Shown here: one piece after another, positions 28,438-36,740 of the stretch
Layout: every line of letters starts with the position of its first letter
Position numbering within the stretch: the first letter of the stretch is position 1
From: Paenibacillus sp. MZ04-78.2
GTDB lineage: Bacteria; Bacillota; Bacilli; Paenibacillales; NBRC-103111
Length of the DNA: 64,000 nt
Assembly: GCF_024213375.1 (NCBI RefSeq)
Contig: NZ_JANAVJ010000007.1
Location: 119,923-183,922 of the forward strand
Reading direction: 5' to 3'
Program-made: the position numbers and the translations under genes
The notes under the pieces: model-generated
What the model saw: the letters and a program-made list of their open reading frames with translations, nothing else
The model's database searches: none
What the model was told of the DNA's origin: nothing

Positions 28438-29541
28438 TTAGGACCGCTTCCCGGATAAACTTCGTTTCAAGAAGGAAACGGTCTTCTCCAGCTTTAATAA
28501 ATGGGTGCCCTTGACCAGAATCGCGGTGTCCGGCTTGATCGTCCCGACAAGCGCTTGCTGAAGCTGCGGTCTGGACGCGAAGCTGCGGATGCGGGTTGCG
28601 GGGAAGCCCGCGTTTCTGGCGCCCGATGCGATGTGCCGCGCGAGCTCTCCGACCGTATAGAGCCGGGTGAGTCTTTTTCGGGCGGCATATGTTCCAACCT
28701 CGTCGTGAGCACGGACGGCGTATTTTCCCATGTCCTTCATATAGCCGATGATGGCGATTTTGTGCTTTCGGTTTACCGAGGCGAGCGTGTCGAGGGCAGC
28801 CTTGGTCGCATCGGGATTGGAGCTGAACGTATCGTCGATCAAGGTGATTCGCCTCGGCAGCTCCGTTCGAACCAAGCGGCGGTACGGAATCGGATAGTTC
28901 GCCAACCCCTTGCGGATTTCGCCCGCCGTGAATCCCATGCTGTGCGTAATAGCGATCGCATTCAGCGCGTTGTACACGTTATGAACCCCCAGACACGGGA
29001 TGAAAAATCGTTCCTCTTTCCCGTTCAGCCGAACCCGAAAGGCAACTCCCCGGCCCAAGAACCGGATGCCACGCGCCTTGTAATGGGCTTTGTTGCGGAT
29101 GCCGACCTTCAGCAGCCTTCCTTGAAATCCTTTGACGGACAGCAGCCTGGAATTCGCGTTATCCGCATTCAGGACAAGTGTTCCGGTCCTCCGCATATGC
29201 CGGATCAGCTCCGATTTCGCAGACGCGATGCCTTGGACTCGGTGTCCGACATTCCCGATATGCGCCGTTCCGACATTGGTAATCACGCCGTAGCTTGGTT
29301 GGAGCAAGCGGCAGTGCTCGCGAATATGCCCTTTGCGAAGCATCCCGAATTCGAGGACGGCCGCCCGGTGTCGGGCATGAATCCGCTTGGCGTGCTTGCG
29401 GGTGTTCAATGGCAAATTCCAGTTCGACACCGATTTGAAAATGGTCCACCGTCTCCGCAGGATGGAAGCGATCATTTCTTTCGTTGTCGTTTTTCCTGCG
29501 CTGCCAGTGACGGCGATGACGGGAATATTTCGAGCAGGCAT
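28438..29541 (-). CDS. MurF-like Mur ligase without N-terminal domain
   Basis: 367-aa ATP-dependent amide ligase. It starts almost at the P-loop (VTGSAGKTTTKEMIA), so the UDP-MurNAc-binding domain of true MurF is missing. Central motifs follow: FGMLRKGHIREHCR, ITNVGTAHIGNVG, and the ligand-binding GVHNVYNALNAIAI. The C-terminal domain has DDTFSSNPDATKAALDTL, IIGYMKDMG and VKGTHLLKLEKTV. It probably joins a carboxylate to an amine, but the substrates should differ from those of peptidoglycan. ATG start behind GGTGGG. Divergent from the MppP-like operon, so probably part of the same pathway. Confidence 0.85.
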   Translation of the reverse strand: MPARNIPVIAVTGSAGKTTTKEMIASILRRRWTIFKSVSNWNLPLNTRKHAKRIHARHRAAVLEFGMLRKGHIREHCRLLQPSYGVITNVGTAHIGNVGHRVQGIASAKSELIRHMRRTGTLVLNADNANSRLLSVKGFQGRLLKVGIRNKAHYKARGIRFLGRGVAFRVRLNGKEERFFIPCLGVHNVYNALNAIAITHSMGFTAGEIRKGLANYPIPYRRLVRTELPRRITLIDDTFSSNPDATKAALDTLASVNRKHKIAIIGYMKDMGKYAVRAHDEVGTYAARKRLTRLYTVGELARHIASGARNAGFPATRIRSFASRPQLQQALVGTIKPDTAILVKGTHLLKLEKTVSFLKRSLSGKRS

Positions 29542-29709
29542 GCAAATCCCACCTTTTCACAGCGAATATATGCTTTAGTCTACGGCGGGCGCAGGCGGAT
29601 GGAGTGGGTATGTGGGGAAAAATGGGCGTTTGTACGAGTCCGGCGGCAGGGGGATACCCATATGGTGTAAGATGACAGACCTCGATTCTGCAAGGGGAGA
29701 GTGAGACGA
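29542..29709. promoter_or_regulatory. Divergent promoter region of the Mur-ligase / MppP-like locus
   Basis: 168 bases between the two divergent starts. AAGGGGAGA at 29692-29700 is the RBS of the plus-strand gene. TTGTAC near 29630 is a weak -35-like site; no convincing -10 follows. No clear operator. Confidence 0.4.
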
Positions 29710-30858
29710 GTGAAATCATTAATGCGGATGCCGAATCTGACGAGGTATGAATCGATCGGCATCAATCAGTTATTTAACGTAGCCGACGGTCATGCCCATC
29801 AGCCGCAAACCGAAGCGCAGCGGCAAATTATCGGGCGGCTGCCCGACTTGTTTGATCAGGCGGAAGCGGCGAGGCAAGCGGAGCTGGAAGACGAGTTCCG
29901 CCGTCGGTTCTACACCTTGGCCGGACAGCCGACCGCCGCCGGTCTTACCCGGACGCTGTTTTGTTATTCGGCTTCGTTGTCGACCGATTTGATCGCGACC
30001 TATTTGGCTTCGCGGGGGTTGACGACCGCGCTGCTGCATCCCTGCTTCGACAATCTGGCGACGCTGCTGCAAAGAAGAAACGTAGCCCTGACGCCGCTGC
30101 ATGAGGAGGAACTCAGGCTCGACCGGATGGAAGAGACGTTCGCAGGACTGGCGGCGGATGCGGTGTTCGTTACACTTCCCAACAACCCGACGGGCTTCGA
30201 GCTGTCGCGGGAAGAATGGGAGCGGCTTGTTGCGCTGTGCGGTCAATACGGCAAGCTGCTTATCGTCGACTGCACGTTCCGATTTTTCTCAAGAAAGCCT
30301 TTATGGGATCAGTACGAGCTGCTGGAAAAGTCGAACATCAGCTATTTGATGGTGGAGGATACGGGAAAAACATGGCCGACCCAGGATCTGAAATGCAGCA
30401 TTTTGGCGATGAGCGAAGATTTGGCCGATGACGTGCTGGAGCTTCACAACGATATTCTGCTGAACGTCTCGCCATTTATTCTACGACTGCTGATCGAATA
30501 TTTGAAGGATACCGCGCGGCACGGATTGCAGTCCGTCATATGGGAAACCATTGACCGGAACCGCAAGACGCTGCGGGAAGCCATTCGCTCCTCCGGGGTT
30601 GTCTTGAACAATCCGGGTTCGACGATCAGCGTCGAATGGCTTCGCATCACCGACCCCAACATCCGCAGCTTGGACATGGTGGACGGCCTGCAGCGACTGG
30701 GGCTCGGGATTTTGCCGGGGGACCATTTCTACTGGCACGACCACGGACAGGGGGAGCGATATATCCGGGTTGCGCTTGCCCGGTGCCCGGATATGTTTGC
30801 CGAGGCCTGCAGCATTTTGCAATCGGCACGGATGACGAACAGGATGGATTCGGTATGA
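29710..30858 (+). CDS. MppP-like PLP-dependent L-arginine oxidase/hydroxylase
   Basis: 382-aa fold-type I PLP enzyme. It matches the enduracididine enzyme MppP (and RohP) rather than ordinary aminotransferases, by memory of that family. Thr11, Glu14, Asp26, His28, Asp187, Asp217 and the PLP Lys220 (VEDTGK) fall one residue before their MppP equivalents (Thr12, Glu15, Asp27, His29, Asp188, Asp218, Lys221). The N-terminal TRYE and NVADGHA segments form the lid that closes over arginine. Those enzymes use O2 to turn L-Arg into 2-ketoarginine and 4-hydroxy-2-ketoarginine. GTG at 29710 has AAGGGGAGA 9 bases upstream. Overlaps the next gene by ATGA. Confidence 0.82.
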   Translation: MKSLMRMPNLTRYESIGINQLFNVADGHAHQPQTEAQRQIIGRLPDLFDQAEAARQAELEDEFRRRFYTLAGQPTAAGLTRTLFCYSASLSTDLIATYLASRGLTTALLHPCFDNLATLLQRRNVALTPLHEEELRLDRMEETFAGLAADAVFVTLPNNPTGFELSREEWERLVALCGQYGKLLIVDCTFRFFSRKPLWDQYELLEKSNISYLMVEDTGKTWPTQDLKCSILAMSEDLADDVLELHNDILLNVSPFILRLLIEYLKDTARHGLQSVIWETIDRNRKTLREAIRSSGVVLNNPGSTISVEWLRITDPNIRSLDMVDGLQRLGLGILPGDHFYWHDHGQGERYIRVALARCPDMFAEACSILQSARMTNRMDSV

Positions 30859-31814
30859 GAATCATCTATCTGGATCAGCCTACCTACCTGCCGGACAATT
30901 TTGTGCGAGAGATGGAGAAGCTCGGAGAATTTGAAGTGTATTACGACCGCCCGGACGCAACGACGGCCGCTCTACGATTGTCAAAGGCGGACATTGCGAT
31001 TGTGGAATGGACGCGGCTTCGGGAATTGGCGTTCGGGAAGCTGCAGAGGCTGAAGCATATCGCCCTCGTCATGACCGGATACGACCTGGTCGATATCGAG
31101 GCGGCCGGAGCCGCAGGAATTTCGGTGTCGAACTGCCCGACGTATTCAGCGCAAGCGGTCGCGGAGCATGTGTTTGCGCTTCTGCTCGCGGTCAATCGGC
31201 GAATCATTCATGCCGACCGCCTTGTCCGGCAGGGCGAGAGCCATGTGTATGGCCCTTTCCTCGCAGGCGAACTGGCAGGCCGAACGTTAGGGCTGATCGG
31301 CACAGGCCGCATCGGGCAGGCGGTGGCGCGGATCGCCCGGGGCTTCAGGATGCAGGTGATCGGCGCGAACCGGTCCGGAAGGGCCGTCCCGGGAGTGGAG
31401 ACGGCGGATATCCATGAGGTGATGCGGCGAAGCGACGTCGTCTCGCTGCATGTGCCGTTCCATGCCAAGACGAAAGGGATGATCACCTCGGAGCTGCTGT
31501 CTTTGATGAAAAAGACGGCCCTGCTCATCAACACGAGCCGTGGCGGTCTGGTGGACGAAGAAGCGTTGTTCACCCTGCTTCAGGACGGGAAAATCGCCGG
31601 AGCGGGCCTTGACGACCTGGCGCAGGTGACCGGCAATCCTTTGTATAAGCTCGATAACGTCGTATTTACGCCCGGCACGGCGTGGTATACGGGCACCGCC
31701 CGGGAAACCAATATGAAGGAGTTGCTGGGTAACATTCGAGCATATGTTAGCGGAATGCCGCTGAATATCGTGAATGAGGATTTTCTGACCTCGAAGAGGC
31801 CGGAAAGCGAATGA
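30855..31814 (+). CDS. D-2-hydroxyacid dehydrogenase-family protein lacking catalytic Glu/His
   Basis: 319-aa NAD-binding protein of the D-isomer 2-hydroxyacid dehydrogenase family. The Rossmann motif GLIGTGRIGQAVARIARGF and the substrate-binding Arg in INTSRGGLVDEEALF are present. Usually GLDVFExEP and TPHxA supply catalytic Glu and His. Here these read GLDDLAQVTGNPL and FTPGTAWYT, so both appear lost. Translationally coupled to the MppP-like gene. It may bind or reduce the 2-keto product, or have another role. Confidence 0.8.
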   Translation: MRIIYLDQPTYLPDNFVREMEKLGEFEVYYDRPDATTAALRLSKADIAIVEWTRLRELAFGKLQRLKHIALVMTGYDLVDIEAAGAAGISVSNCPTYSAQAVAEHVFALLLAVNRRIIHADRLVRQGESHVYGPFLAGELAGRTLGLIGTGRIGQAVARIARGFRMQVIGANRSGRAVPGVETADIHEVMRRSDVVSLHVPFHAKTKGMITSELLSLMKKTALLINTSRGGLVDEEALFTLLQDGKIAGAGLDDLAQVTGNPLYKLDNVVFTPGTAWYTGTARETNMKELLGNIRAYVSGMPLNIVNEDFLTSKRPESE

Positions 31815-31900
31815 TCGCGTGTTGTCTTGGCTGAATCGATCCGGCGGTATTGCATATAGTGGATAGAGAATTTCAGCCCAGCTATAGTGAGGACGATGGC

Positions 31901-32986
31901 ATGTCGCGAGAGATTATCATTGCCGCTGTTGGCGATCTTTTGATGAAGCCGCTGCTGATTCGGCTGATGCGTACCGGTGACAAACCGCGTGACTCCGTCG
32001 GCAATAAAAGCGGACTTTATAATTTCGAGCAGGCGTTTGAACCGGTCGCCCGTTATTTGCAGGATACGCATCTGACGATAGGAAATCTCGAAACCATCTT
32101 CGCCGGGGGACCGGAAGACGGCTACACGAAGACGAAGCGCAATCCGAAGACCGGCAATCCGTCCTTCAATTGTCCGGATGCCTTCGCCTCCGCGCTGAAG
32201 GCGTCCGGCTTCAATGTGCTTGCTACGGCAAATAACCATTGCATGGACTATGGCATCCGCGGGCTCAGACGGACGCTTGAAGTGCTCGACAAGAACGGGA
32301 TCGCCCATGTCGGAACGTACCGGAACCGACAGGAGTCCCGATCGCTCTTTGTTCAAAAGGTCGAGGGGGTCCGTATCGGCATTGTATCCTATACGAGAGA
32401 CACGAACGGGATACCGATTCCGAAGAACCAGCCGGCCGGCGTCAAGAAGCTTGTCCGTACGAGTATGAAGAAGGATCTGAAGCGGTTGCGGGCCATCTCG
32501 GATTTCATTATTGTGTGCATGCACTGCGGCTACGAATATCACCAAAGTCCATCCGCTCACCAGAAGGAGCTGGTCCGGTTTTTGTTTCGCCAAGGCGCCG
32601 ATGTGGTGCTTGGTTCGCATCCGCATGTTCTTCAACCGGCGGTGTGCCGCACGGTGAAAGACGTCGACGGCCGGACGCGAGACCGGTTCGCGATCTACTC
32701 GCTGGGCAACTTTATTTCCACCCGGCTCCACGGTAAGGATGCTACCGTAACCGGGTTGATCGTCCGTATTCGAATTCGCAAAGCATCCCGTGGTTCCGTC
32801 CGGCTCGCAGGGGTCGAGTACGTCCCGACATGGGTGTGTATTGCAAGGAATGGCAAGCAAAAAAAGTGCCGGATTGTGCCGCTTCGGAAGGCCATCGCGC
32901 AGCCTGAACCCTTTTTCGCCGGACAGCTGGACCGGATGAAACGCGCCTACCGCAGCACGCTTCACATGTATAATCCAAAGAAGTAA
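31901..32986 (+). CDS. CapA-like (PGA_cap) metallophosphatase-fold protein
   Basis: 361-aa protein of the CapA/PgsA family. The conserved motifs are GDLLM, GNLETIFAGG, ATANNHCMDYGIRGLRRTLE, HCGYEYHQSPSAHQKELVRF and GADVVLGSHPHVLQP, then YSLGNFIS. No signal peptide or membrane helix is seen, unlike PgsA, so it is probably cytosolic. CapA relatives assist poly-gamma-glutamate capsule assembly, and stand-alone members often sit beside Mur ligases. ATG at 31901 has GTGAGG upstream. Last gene of the operon. Confidence 0.88.
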   Translation: MSREIIIAAVGDLLMKPLLIRLMRTGDKPRDSVGNKSGLYNFEQAFEPVARYLQDTHLTIGNLETIFAGGPEDGYTKTKRNPKTGNPSFNCPDAFASALKASGFNVLATANNHCMDYGIRGLRRTLEVLDKNGIAHVGTYRNRQESRSLFVQKVEGVRIGIVSYTRDTNGIPIPKNQPAGVKKLVRTSMKKDLKRLRAISDFIIVCMHCGYEYHQSPSAHQKELVRFLFRQGADVVLGSHPHVLQPAVCRTVKDVDGRTRDRFAIYSLGNFISTRLHGKDATVTGLIVRIRIRKASRGSVRLAGVEYVPTWVCIARNGKQKKCRIVPLRKAIAQPEPFFAGQLDRMKRAYRSTLHMYNPKK

Positions 32987-33042
32987 GCCGCTATCGGGGT
33001 TCAATAGCCCGGCAGGTCGATATGCTCGGCCGTTCTACCGTT

Positions 33043-33071
33043 TGACATCCCCCTAACTGCACGTTACCATA
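33043..33071 (+). promoter_or_regulatory. Promoter of the DeoR-family gene
   Basis: TTGACA 33043-33048, 17-bp spacer and TACCAT 33066-33071. An A-rich stretch follows up to the GTG start at 33132. Confidence 0.6.
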
Positions 33072-33131
33072 AAGCAATAAACAACACAAACATTCAACAA
33101 TAAGCATAAATCAAAGAAGGGCGGGGCGGCG

Positions 33132-33905
33132 GTGTCATTAACGTTCGAGGAACGCAAAAAAACGATTATGGGGCGGCTGACGCAGGACGAAAAAGTGCAG
33201 GTGCATGCGCTAGCCGAGCAGTTGAACGTGTCGCCGGAAACGATCCGGCGGGATTTGGACAGGCTGGAAAAGGAAGGCCTGCTCAAAAAAGTTTACGGCG
33301 GTGCGGTCAAAACCCGCATGGACAGCTGGGAGCCGCCGTTCATCCAGCGGGAGAAAATGAACAACGACGCCAAGACGTCCATCGGCAAGCTGGCGGCTTC
33401 GTTGGTCAAAGAGGGCGAAACGATCATGATCGACAACGGAACGACGACGATGGAGATCGTCCGTTATTTGCAGCACCGGTCCGACGTGACCGTCGTAACA
33501 CATTCCGTGCCGGTGCTGCTTTTGGCGATGGAGCTGTTCAAGGGCCGGATTATTTTTGCCGGCGGGGCGGTCAACGTAAATCAGCAATCCGTCGGGGGGA
33601 CGCTGACCGAAGCGATGCTTCAGCAGTTCAAAGTGCACAAAGCGTTCATTTCCGTCGGCGGCATCTCGCTCGTCGAAGGGATCACGGACTATGACTTGAA
33701 CGAAGCGAGCGTCTCGCGCAAAATGATCGAGCGGGCCGAGGAATCGATCGTATTGGCCGATCATTCGAAATTCGGAAAAACGACATTCGCCAACATTGCG
33801 GCGCTGCAAGATATTTCGATGATCATCACCGACAGGGAATGTCCGGCCGACTGGATTCATCAGCTGAGAGAGAAAGACATCGAGATTCTTATTGCAGAGG
33901 ACTAA
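33132..33905 (+). CDS. DeoR-family sugar-operon regulator
   Basis: 257-aa repressor. The N-terminal DeoR HTH reads VHALAEQLNVSPETIRRDLDRLEKEGLLKKVYGGA. The C-terminal sugar-phosphate sensor has IMIDNGTTTMEIVRYL, HSVPVLLLAM, FAGGAVN and ISVGGISLVEGITDYDLNEA. Effectors of the family are phosphorylated sugars. GTG at 33132 behind GGGCGGGG. It is upstream of the glycosidase operon and probably controls it. Confidence 0.92.
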   Translation: MSLTFEERKKTIMGRLTQDEKVQVHALAEQLNVSPETIRRDLDRLEKEGLLKKVYGGAVKTRMDSWEPPFIQREKMNNDAKTSIGKLAASLVKEGETIMIDNGTTTMEIVRYLQHRSDVTVVTHSVPVLLLAMELFKGRIIFAGGAVNVNQQSVGGTLTEAMLQQFKVHKAFISVGGISLVEGITDYDLNEASVSRKMIERAEESIVLADHSKFGKTTFANIAALQDISMIITDRECPADWIHQLREKDIEILIAED

Positions 33906-34194
33906 AAGTAAGATCGTGCGGAACCTGGAGCGAGCGGCCGGCTTGCTCTATTTTTGTTGTAGCTACATAAGAGCGTTCGTTATCGGATAAACTTACGATC
34001 CGCTGCGAACAAAATGACACCCTGACGGGCTTCCGGAACGGTCCTGCAGAAAAACGCGCAAACAGACACGAAGCAGCGAACAGAAAGCCGTTTTGCGTAT
34101 AACGCATTTTACTTATAATTCATGTAAACGCTCTCTTACTCTTTTCGTTTGAGAGAGCCGTTAACAAGACGACGAGGGGGCTATCGGAATCCGC
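33906..34194 (+). other. Leader region of the glycosidase operon
   Basis: Contains TGCGT-ATA-ACGCA (34094-34106), a perfect 5-bp inverted repeat, and TATAAT at 34114-34119. A TTGCGT -35-like site is 15 bp before. A possible operator overlapping a promoter. No gene. Confidence 0.45.
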
Positions 34195-35889
34195 ATGTGG
34201 TTCGATCTTCATACCGTGCCGTTCAGCCGTTTCGGTTCGTATTTTGCCTTTTCGATGCTTCCGGCGCGTCTCGACAGGGAAGCCGGTCTGTACTTGAGGC
34301 TTGTGCGGGGCGGTGATCACGATATCGGCGCCGTGTTCCGAATCGAGCTGCTCGCAGGCGGCCAAGCCGTTCCTTTTACTTGCAGCGCTTCTCCGACGTT
34401 ATTGCGGCTTGAAGCGAAGGAAGGGACAGCCGAGTGGTGCATACCGGAGCCGGATTTTATACGTGTTCGTTCGCAGGGTATCGGCGTGCGGTTGACCTGC
34501 GCGCCCGGCGTATACGATTATGCATTTCCGCTTGGGGAGCGGGGCTGGGAGTTCAACAGCTTCGTGCGCGAGCGCCGGTTCCTGCTCTCCCCTGTGGCCG
34601 GATCGATTCGCGAGGATGTGCGCTGGGACGGGGTAAAGGCGCAGCGCCTTGCGTTCGACGGTGTGCCGGACGGCGATGGGAGGCTGGAGCTTGCGCTGGA
34701 GGAATTCCGCACCGTTCCGCGTTCGCCGCGCCCCGGATCGTTCGACCAAGGGCTTGCGCAGGTGGACGGCGAGTACGCCGCTTGGCGAAGCCGGATGCCC
34801 GCCGTTACCGCGGTCTGGTCCGAAGCCGAGGAGTTGGCCGCTTATATTACTTGGTCCTGCGTCGTGCAGGCCGAAGGGTACTTGCCCCGGCCCGCGATGT
34901 ATATGTCTAAAAACTGGATGACGAACATTTGGAGCTGGGACCACTGCTTCAATGCGATGGCGCTTGCCGCAGCCGAGCCCGATTTGGCTTGGGACCAGTT
35001 TGCGATCTTTTTTGACAGGCAGGACGTTAGCGGGATGCTGCCGGATTTCATGAACGATAAATATGCGCTGTGGAACTGCTGCAAGCCGCCGATCCACGGC
35101 TGGACGCTGCGATGGCTGATGAACCGTTCCGAGGCCGTTACGCCGGAGCGGCTTGCGGAAATTTACGAGCCGCTGGCCCGCTGGACGCAGTGGTGGTTCG
35201 ATTACCGCGACGACGACCGCGACGGCGTGCCGCAGTACAACCACGGCAACGACTCCGGGTGGGATAACAGCACGGTTTTTTTGGCGGCGATTCCCGTGGA
35301 AAGTCCCGATTTGTGCGCCTTTCTTATTTTGCAAATGGAAGCGCTTGCCACGGTGGCGGTCAAATTGGGACGCGCCGGGGAGCCGGAGCGGTGGGAGCGC
35401 CGGTCGCAGGAGCTGTTGACGCGGATGATCGAGCATTTTTGGCGCGGCGACCGCTTCCAGGCCGTACAGTCCGGCACGCATGCCGGAGCCGACGAAGGCG
35501 ACAGCCTGATGTTGTATTTGCCTGTTGTTTTGAGCAAGCGGCTGCCGGAGCCGATTCTACGCAAGCTGATCGAAGGGCTGCGCGAGGAAGGGCGCTTTCT
35601 GACGGCGCACGGCTTCGCCACCGAAAGCGTCAGAAGCCCGCTGTATGCGCCGGACGGCTATTGGCGGGGGCCAATCTGGGCCCCGGTCATGCTGCTGCTC
35701 GTGGAAGGGCTGAAGGAGGCGGGCGAGGAGCAGTTCGCGGCCGACGTTGCGAGGCGTTTTTGCCGGATGGCGGCTTCCGCAGGCATGGCCGAAAACTTCG
35801 ACGCGCTCGAAGGGCGCGGGCTGCGGGACCGGGCGTTCACGTGGACGTCCAGCGTCTTTCTGCTGCTGGCCCGGGAATATGGGGCGTAA
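34195..35889 (+). CDS. Alpha/alpha-barrel glycoside hydrolase (GH63/mannosylglycerate-hydrolase-like)
   Basis: 564-aa enzyme. The N-terminal 200 residues form a beta-rich domain; the rest is an (alpha/alpha)6 barrel with NIWSWDHCFNAMALAA, YNHGNDSGWDNSTVF (the catalytic Asp is usually in this motif) and YAPDGYWRGPIWAPVMLLLVEGL, as in GH63/GH37-type glycosidases such as MGH and trehalase. No signal peptide, so it acts on an internal oligosaccharide. Exact substrate unclear. A GAGGGGG is 14 bases upstream of the ATG. Confidence 0.8.
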   Translation: MWFDLHTVPFSRFGSYFAFSMLPARLDREAGLYLRLVRGGDHDIGAVFRIELLAGGQAVPFTCSASPTLLRLEAKEGTAEWCIPEPDFIRVRSQGIGVRLTCAPGVYDYAFPLGERGWEFNSFVRERRFLLSPVAGSIREDVRWDGVKAQRLAFDGVPDGDGRLELALEEFRTVPRSPRPGSFDQGLAQVDGEYAAWRSRMPAVTAVWSEAEELAAYITWSCVVQAEGYLPRPAMYMSKNWMTNIWSWDHCFNAMALAAAEPDLAWDQFAIFFDRQDVSGMLPDFMNDKYALWNCCKPPIHGWTLRWLMNRSEAVTPERLAEIYEPLARWTQWWFDYRDDDRDGVPQYNHGNDSGWDNSTVFLAAIPVESPDLCAFLILQMEALATVAVKLGRAGEPERWERRSQELLTRMIEHFWRGDRFQAVQSGTHAGADEGDSLMLYLPVVLSKRLPEPILRKLIEGLREEGRFLTAHGFATESVRSPLYAPDGYWRGPIWAPVMLLLVEGLKEAGEEQFAADVARRFCRMAASAGMAENFDALEGRGLRDRAFTWTSSVFLLLAREYGA

Positions 35890-35940
35890 GCCGCTTAAAC
35901 GGCGCTTGTCCGACGATAAGGGGGAATAAGGGAGATGCAA

Positions 35941-36717
35941 ATGACAGAACAATTACTTGCATTGGATGGAAAAATCGCTGCGGTCACCGGTGGCGCTTCG
36001 GGGATCGGACTCGCCACGGTGCGGAAGCTGGCCCGGCACGGAGCGTCCATCGTCATCCTCGACGTGAACGATCAGGCCGGCGGTCAGGCCGCAGACGAGC
36101 TTCGGAGCGAAGGGCTCGCAGCCCGGTTCATCGGCTGCAACGTAACCTCTGCGGCCGATTGCGAAGCGGCGGTAGAAACGATACGCCGGGATTACGGCCG
36201 GTTGGATATTTTGTTCAATAACGCCGGGGTGATCCGGCGGCGTACCGTCGTTGAAATGACGGAGGTAGAATGGGACGCGGTAGTCGATATTTCGCTCAAG
36301 GGCGCTTTCCTGCTCTCGAAATACGCGGTTCCGCTCATGGCCGAAGGCGGGGGAGGAAGCATCATCAACACCGGGTCCGGCTGGGGACTGAAGGGCGGCG
36401 ACCGGGCCGCCGCATACTGCGCCGCCAAGGCGGGGATCGTCAATCTGACGAAGGCGATGGCGATCGACCACGGCGGACAGCAAATCCGGGTCAACTGCGT
36501 CTGCCCCGGAGATACGGATACGCCGCTGCTGCGGGACGAAGCGAAGCAGCTCCAGCGGGAAGAGCAGTCGTTCGTGCAGGCGTCGGCGCTCGAACGGCCC
36601 TTGAAGCGCATCGGCACGCCGGACGACATCGCCAACGCGGTGCTGTTTCTCGCGAGCGATATGTCGTCGTGGGTGACCGGCTCGGTGCTTGTCGTCGACG
36701 GCGGAGGACTGGCATAA
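35941..36717 (+). CDS. Short-chain dehydrogenase/reductase
   Basis: 258-aa classical SDR. Rossmann loop TGGASGIGLA, NNAGVI, catalytic Ser in NTGSGWGLKGGD and YxxxK in YCAAKAGIVNL. Preference for NAD is suggested by Asp at the end of strand 2 (VILDVND). ATG at 35941 has AAGGGAG 6 bases upstream; ATG at 35935 is possible. It lies in an operon with the glycosidase and the glycine-decarboxylase-like genes, so may oxidise a hydroxy intermediate. Confidence 0.9.
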   Translation: MTEQLLALDGKIAAVTGGASGIGLATVRKLARHGASIVILDVNDQAGGQAADELRSEGLAARFIGCNVTSAADCEAAVETIRRDYGRLDILFNNAGVIRRRTVVEMTEVEWDAVVDISLKGAFLLSKYAVPLMAEGGGGSIINTGSGWGLKGGDRAAAYCAAKAGIVNLTKAMAIDHGGQQIRVNCVCPGDTDTPLLRDEAKQLQREEQSFVQASALERPLKRIGTPDDIANAVLFLASDMSSWVTGSVLVVDGGGLA

Positions 36718-36740
36718 CGAAAAAGGAGGAGTTGCGACGC

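Noticed and set aside
31580..33004. Minus-strand open frame of 474 codons opposite capA
   Set aside because: Shadow of CapA and dehydrogenase genes; the plus-strand genes have clear motifs.
33906..36740. Glycine riboswitch before the gcvPAB-like genes
   Set aside because: No tandem aptamer-like structure; the genes sit deep in an operon with short gaps.
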